The notes beneath the pieces were generated by a model, which did not search any database, was not told where the DNA came from, and was given only the letters and a program-made list of their open reading frames with translations. Positions 60,066-64,000 of a stretch of 64,000 nt of DNA are shown here, piece by piece. Position 1 is the first letter of the stretch, and each line of letters starts with the position of its first letter. The translations under genes and the position numbers were made by a program. Source of the DNA: Adiantum capillus-veneris (lineage: Eukaryota > Streptophyta > Polypodiopsida > Polypodiales > Pteridaceae); NCBI GenBank assembly GCA_014529385.2, contig CM043944.1, forward strand, positions 181,333,304 to 181,397,303, written 5' to 3'.

Positions 60066-60608
60066 AAAACTATTAATGTTTTGGCCTCTTGCTGCTAGCG
60101 CAGTAGCTTGATATACCGATTTGATTTGTCCCCAATGGTCTTCCATATAGTACATGGGACACTCCTCAAGCATGTCGACTCCATAGGTGATACTAGAGTC
60201 TATGTCCTCTTCGCAATCTACATAAGTACTAGATGACTCGCAACCTATTTGGTTCATAGGTGTAACTCTTGGATGAGGGGGTTGCGGTCCTAGCACTGGA
60301 GGTGGAAACGGTGTGGTTTGGACCACATTTTGGGTTCTAGGGACCATGTGCTGTAATGGCAACTGTTGCTCCATGGGTGGGGTAGGCATCAATGCAGGAA
60401 CTCGAGGTGAGTCTGCCCAAGCTATAGGCGATCTATTTTCCATGATGCGTTTAAGCATTAGGCAATCCTTCGCTTGATGGCCATACCTACCACACACGTT
60501 ACAAGTCCCGTTAAACTTTACTCTGAAAGTAGGGCATTCACTCGTAGTATGTGGGCCCAAGCAAATTGAGCTCCCTTCTTGGATACATATGAGTGTTTTG
60601 TGGAGCAC
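60015..60608 (-). pseudogene. Element E: Gag zinc-knuckle and Pro-rich region
   Basis: Frame of 197 codons overlapping the end of the main Gag frame. It has C-L-G-P-H-T-T-S-E-C and then a full knuckle C-N-V-C-G-R-Y-G-H-Q-A-K-D-C (about 60460-60500), followed by Pro-rich sequence. The join from Gag needs a frame change between 60608 and 60538. Confidence 0.75.
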
Positions 60609-61956
60609 GATTACCCCTAAGGCTTTCTTGGATGGCCTTGGTGAGATCTGCCAAAGTCATCTCAGATATCGTTTGCTCTTTCACGATTGGCTTTATCTTC
60701 ATTGGCTCATGCCTTGACGCTTGCGAGCTACTAGACTTCGGCTCGGCAGACACTTTTTCTCCTGCAATCATTAAATTATCCTCCAATTGGATTGCATTCA
60801 TGGTGACTTCTTCCCAAGTAGTGATACCTCTAATGACTAGGCCATTATAGATTTTTTCATGTCGTAGTCCCCTAATGAATATATCGAGCAATTGGTTGTT
60901 GTTGAATCGCTCGTTTGGATTGCATCGAGAATTCAAATTCTTTAGGCGACTAATGAAGTCTCTCACGGATTCACCTTCTTCTCGTTGGGCTTTCTGGAGC
61001 TGAGAGGCTACACCCCAAAGTACTCCCTCTCGTATGTGCTCTTTCAAGAACAATCTCCTAAGAGTAGAGTAGATCGTTTTCTCTTCTACTCTTAAGGTTC
61101 TATACCAATCTCCAGCCTTTCCGCTTAGGGTCAAACTCAAAGCCTTACACTTATGTAGCTCATTGTGCTCTTCCAAGGAATCGCACACATGTTCAAAGAC
61201 TTCCATATTCTTTCTAGCATCTTCGTCTCCACTGAATTTCTGTGTGAGCTTAGCTACTTGAATTGCCTTGCTCCTAGGCTCTCTATCAGGTGCATTACGC
61301 ATGTTTTCCGCAATAGAGCGATCGATAGTTTGAGCAAATGCTGCCAAATCTCCTATTTGAGCAGGTATAATAGGTATATGTGCTCCTGGAACCACATGTG
61401 AGATGGGAGTTGGCCTTGGCCTTGGCAAACGCGCGGCTCTTGGGTCCCATATTTCGTATGGTGGTGTACCAGACGGTGGTCCAAAGTTTACAGGCGTGGC
61501 CCTAGGCATAGGGGGTGCCTGATATGGCATGTTATTATTAAATGGCATGGCTCCACTTGTATAAGAGCTTGGATAATGCCATTGTGGATTGTAAGCTCTT
61601 GGAATAATTGGAGGTGTAGGAGCTACATGAGGCTGAGGTACGACAGGTGCACATGATTGATACATACATGTAGGTATAGTTGGGGGCACTGTGCTACTAG
61701 GCATCGGCGTAGTATTAACAAATGAACTCCATGGTGTACTTCTTGTCATGCTCACCACTGGGATATGCATGGTAGCCGTAGTGTCATTAAGAGAAAGATG
61801 AGCTAGATTTGGGAAGGTAAAGCTGCCACTTGTGGGCTCAGATTGTACTGAGGCTCCTGGCGAAACAACATATGGAGGATCAATGGGGCTCACTGAGGGA
61901 GTCTCCATTTGTGATAGGGTTGGTTGGTTGGCCTTTCCCGTATCCAAGAATCTCAT
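60538..61956 (-). pseudogene. Element E: Gag capsid region
   Basis: Open frame of 472 codons. Residues 1-190 are Pro/Ser/Thr-rich. The retrotransposon Gag domain (about 225-390) contains F-S-G-D-E-D-A-R-K, G-K-A-G-D-W-Y-R-T-L, G-E-S-V-R-D-F-I-S-R-L and F-I-R-G-L. It packs element RNA into particles. It ends at 60538, where the knuckle region continues in another frame. Its first Met may not be the true start, since coding-like Gag sequence continues upstream to 62915. Confidence 0.88.
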
Positions 61957-62149
61957 TAGGCATGTTGATCCCTGTGTTCTATCTTTCTAACTCGACAATC
62001 CTATGGAGGACATCACAGACTTTCTGTTGTTGCTCATCTATGCTAGTAGCACCCGATGTGGATTGTAGAACATCTAACCAACCCACATGATAGGTGTGTC
62101 CTATGTACCGATTAGTTAAAGCTTCTGCTTGTAGGTCATACTCCCAATT

Positions 62150-62915
62150 TTAATTTAGGAATATCCCATCTAGGCCTGGCGTGCTGGAGGTTTCCCTCGA
62201 AGTGGAAGCATTATTGCTCCCCATCGCTTGCCCCTCCGTGACTGCTACCTTGGGAGCACTCGGTTGCTCGGCTGGCATGATTGTTGTCATAGGAGCCTTT
62301 GCTTTCAGGGCTCGCCTTTGTTCTAGACTTCGTAGGTTCTCAATTTCCCTCTCCCTTGTTGCTTGCATATAGCGTTCGATCTCTTGTACTTCGGCAAGAC
62401 TCCTACCATCGGGTAGTAAACCTCAGAGGGAGATAGTCCTAAAGGATCAGGAGGCGCAGTGGATGGAGCATTCACATGCACACTCTCAAGAAGCATAGGG
62501 TCTATTTTAGGCATGAATGACGAATTTACTTCCCCACTCTCTTCATTTATTTCATTAACCGCATGTTCGGAGCGAGTAGCTCTACTAAGGGTCTCTTTTA
62601 AGCGGCTAAACATGCTCGACTTGCGCCGTGGGCCCATGGCATGAATGTCTTGACTTGAACTATCAGGGTTTGGTGTAGGATACCCCTCTATGACTTCGTA
62701 GTCAGAGGAAGAATCACTAGACGTGATATGAGGATCTTGGGTCGTGCTACCTTGATCCCGGCTGAAGGTCCAGAACCTAGGGTGGAGGAATAATGGGTGC
62801 CTGCGTAAATGGAGGCACTACCAATATGCTCATGCTCTAACACGCGTCCAGAGCATAGGTTCATATGACTTGGATCCCCTAGAAGTGTCGGTGAGTGCCC
62901 GTGAAGGCTGCTCAC
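62150..62915 (-). pseudogene. Element E: N-terminal Gag extension
   Basis: Three overlapping minus-strand pieces (62915-62688, 62637-62323 and 62368-62150) in different frames, Ser/Pro/Glu-rich. They include E-I-N-E-E-S-G-E-V and an R-E-R-E-I-E-N-L-R-S-L-E-Q-R-R helix. Gap 62149-61957 is damaged. Probably the start of Gag. Confidence 0.5.
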
Positions 62916-63976
62916 CTAGTATTTTTGGGTGTTTTGCAACCCAAGTCTTTTTTTTTTTTTTGGTCCTTTTTTTTCTGACCCAGCTATAGAATAGAACGTA
63001 TGATAGCTCAAAACGAGCTCTCGGTCAGAGGGACGTGCCGTGCTTTACAACCCTCCGTTTGGTCACTTTATGCCCTCGGAATCCCTAAAACTGTCAATTT
63101 CTAGTAGGGAACTAGGCCCAAATTAGAAAGTCTAAGGGTGCAAGTGTGAAGAGAAGGGAGGAGAGTGGAGGACTTGCCCCACATGCTCTCATTCCCTCTT
63201 GAGGGGGTAGGGTATATATATAAGAGTGAGTCTAGTATATATCATAAGACTGAGGACTGAGGCGCCCTGGGCCTGGGCCTAGGCTTGTTCCCGATCCCGA
63301 TCAAAATTTTAGTGTAGCCCCCCAGTCACTCACGCTCTTGGGGAAATGATCCCGATCCCGATCAAAATTTTAGTGCAGCCCCCCAGTCACTCACGCTTAA
63401 ATATTTTTGGATTTTTTTATTTTATTTATTTATTATTATATTTTTTTAAAGGCGACGACCGCGCGCGGTTTAGGTGACCCTTTCTTGGCCACACACACTG
63501 TCAACACCTACCTAACCTCTCTGTCAACAGCTCACAGCTCACTACCTTATCTACTTACTAACAGTGCTGCTAACCACTCACTAATCTACTAACTAATCTG
63601 TTAACCACTCTGCTAACTGCTTACTGACAGTGAGCTAACTGTCCACCTACTTCCTCTCTCACTACCTTACTGTGCAAAGACTGTGTGCAAGCAAACCTTA
63701 ACAGAAAACTGTGTACAGACTGTGTGCAAACAGAAATTGCTAACTGTCTACCTAATTACTCATTCACTGCGAACAAGCTAACGACTACTAATTGTGCAAA
63801 GACTGTGTGCAAACAGAAAACACAAGATTATGCAGAAATCACAGAACTTGCAGACAATACAGAAATTAACAAGTTGCAGAAAAATAACTCATTCCTTTTC
63901 CTCTTCCTCTTCTTTCCTACTACAAACAACTCATTGAAGAAGCACAAAGTGCCTCTTGGGCTTAGTGCAGGGCAAT
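62916..63976 (-). other. Element E leader
   Basis: About 1.06 kb of non-coding sequence. It includes a poly-T tract (62948-62962 on plus), a TATATATATAAG patch at about 63212-63223, a 61-bp tandem duplication and many CTGTGTGCAAACAGAAA-like short repeats (63670-63830). Confidence 0.6.
63290..63398. repeat. 61-bp tandem duplication in element E leader
   Basis: CCCGATCCCGATCAAAATTT and the following AGCCCCCCAGTCACTCACGC occur at 63290 and again at 63351, nearly identical. Confidence 0.92.
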
Positions 63977-63994
63977 TCCCCGGCAATGGCGCCA
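63977..63994 (-). other. Element E primer-binding site (tRNA-Asp type)
   Basis: The minus strand reads TGGCGCCATTGCCGGGGA. Plant tRNA-Asp ends ...CCCCGGCAACGGCGCCA, which pairs with it except for one base. The LTR should end a few bases further right, at about 63998. Confidence 0.85.
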
Positions 63995-64000
63995 AAATGT

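Larger units (their letters stand above)
50726..63997 (-). mobile_element. Element E: Ty3/gypsy retrotransposon with extra 3' domains
   Basis: Read on the minus strand: primer-binding site at the right edge (63994-63977), leader, gag, several zinc knuckles, protease, RT, RNase H, integrase, then a second dead retropepsin-like domain, a W-V-P-K module, a small acidic ORF, a polypurine tract and a 3' LTR. The 5' LTR lies beyond 64000. No second (archaeal) RNase H and no chromodomain are seen, which separates it from C and D. Most coding blocks are long and open, with a few frameshifts and stops, so it is younger or slower-decaying than A-C. Confidence 0.85.

Noticed and set aside
60593-62090. 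Plus-strand frames opposite element E gag
   Set aside because: Reverse-strand shadows of the long Gag frame.

Overview
This window looks like nuclear DNA of a land plant with a large, transposon-rich genome. A fern or another non-seed plant is my best guess, at low confidence. The reasons are a plant-type intron-bearing gene for the branched-chain keto-acid dehydrogenase E2 subunit (15051-15961, minus), Copia and Ty3/gypsy LTR retrotransposons including a chromodomain element and a dual-RNase-H Tat-type element, a hAT transposase relic, and many long (CT)n, (AC)n and poly-C tracts. The E2 gene is the only host gene I can name. It is cut by a 200-base assembly gap, and only its catalytic C-terminal half is present.

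Layout. 1-5309: low-coding DNA with weak coding-like debris on the minus strand and (CT)n blocks. 5315-10891: a complete but mutated Copia element (plus) with two LTRs, an initiator-Met-tRNA primer site, a polypurine tract and a perfect 5-bp target duplication. 12197-14720: a decayed, probably intron-bearing gene (plus) with a GNHR motif reminiscent of ParB/sulfiredoxin folds. 15051-15961: E2 gene, then gap. 16162-23861: LTR element 'A' (minus). 23862-25250: shredded Copia (plus). 25400-28640: element 'B' (minus), a relative of A. 28647-33787: Tat-type gypsy element 'C' (minus), truncated at a compound microsatellite. 33788-37117: non-coding DNA with a striking 154-bp hairpin. 37118-38225: an old LTR related to the next element. 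38451-47392: chromodomain gypsy element 'D' (minus) with both LTRs. 48128-49357: hAT relic (plus). 49358-50700: AT-rich tandem repeats. About 50700-64000: gypsy element 'E' (minus), whose 5' LTR lies just beyond the window.

The most unusual material is in A, B and E. A and B encode Gag-like proteins made of tandem short repeats of the form Y-x-D-x-x-G-x-x-Y plus one zinc knuckle, and I see no reverse transcriptase in either. E has an ordinary gag-protease-RT-RNase H-integrase order, but in frame behind the integrase (one stop codon between) it has a second retropepsin-like domain that has lost its active-site glycine. A short basic segment with a Y-x-G-N-x-x-I-W-V-P-K signature follows. A carries the same dead-protease plus W-x-P-K module, so two different elements share an undescribed 3' cassette. 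E also carries a small intact acidic ORF with its own TATA box. D's Gag has a duplicated SR-rich N-terminal extension.

All five gypsy-type units and the E2 gene lie on the minus strand; Copia, the hAT relic and the GNHR relic are on plus. Most retroelement reading frames carry stops or frameshifts, so these are mostly fossils. Domain calls were made by reading motifs by eye, and no database search was possible.
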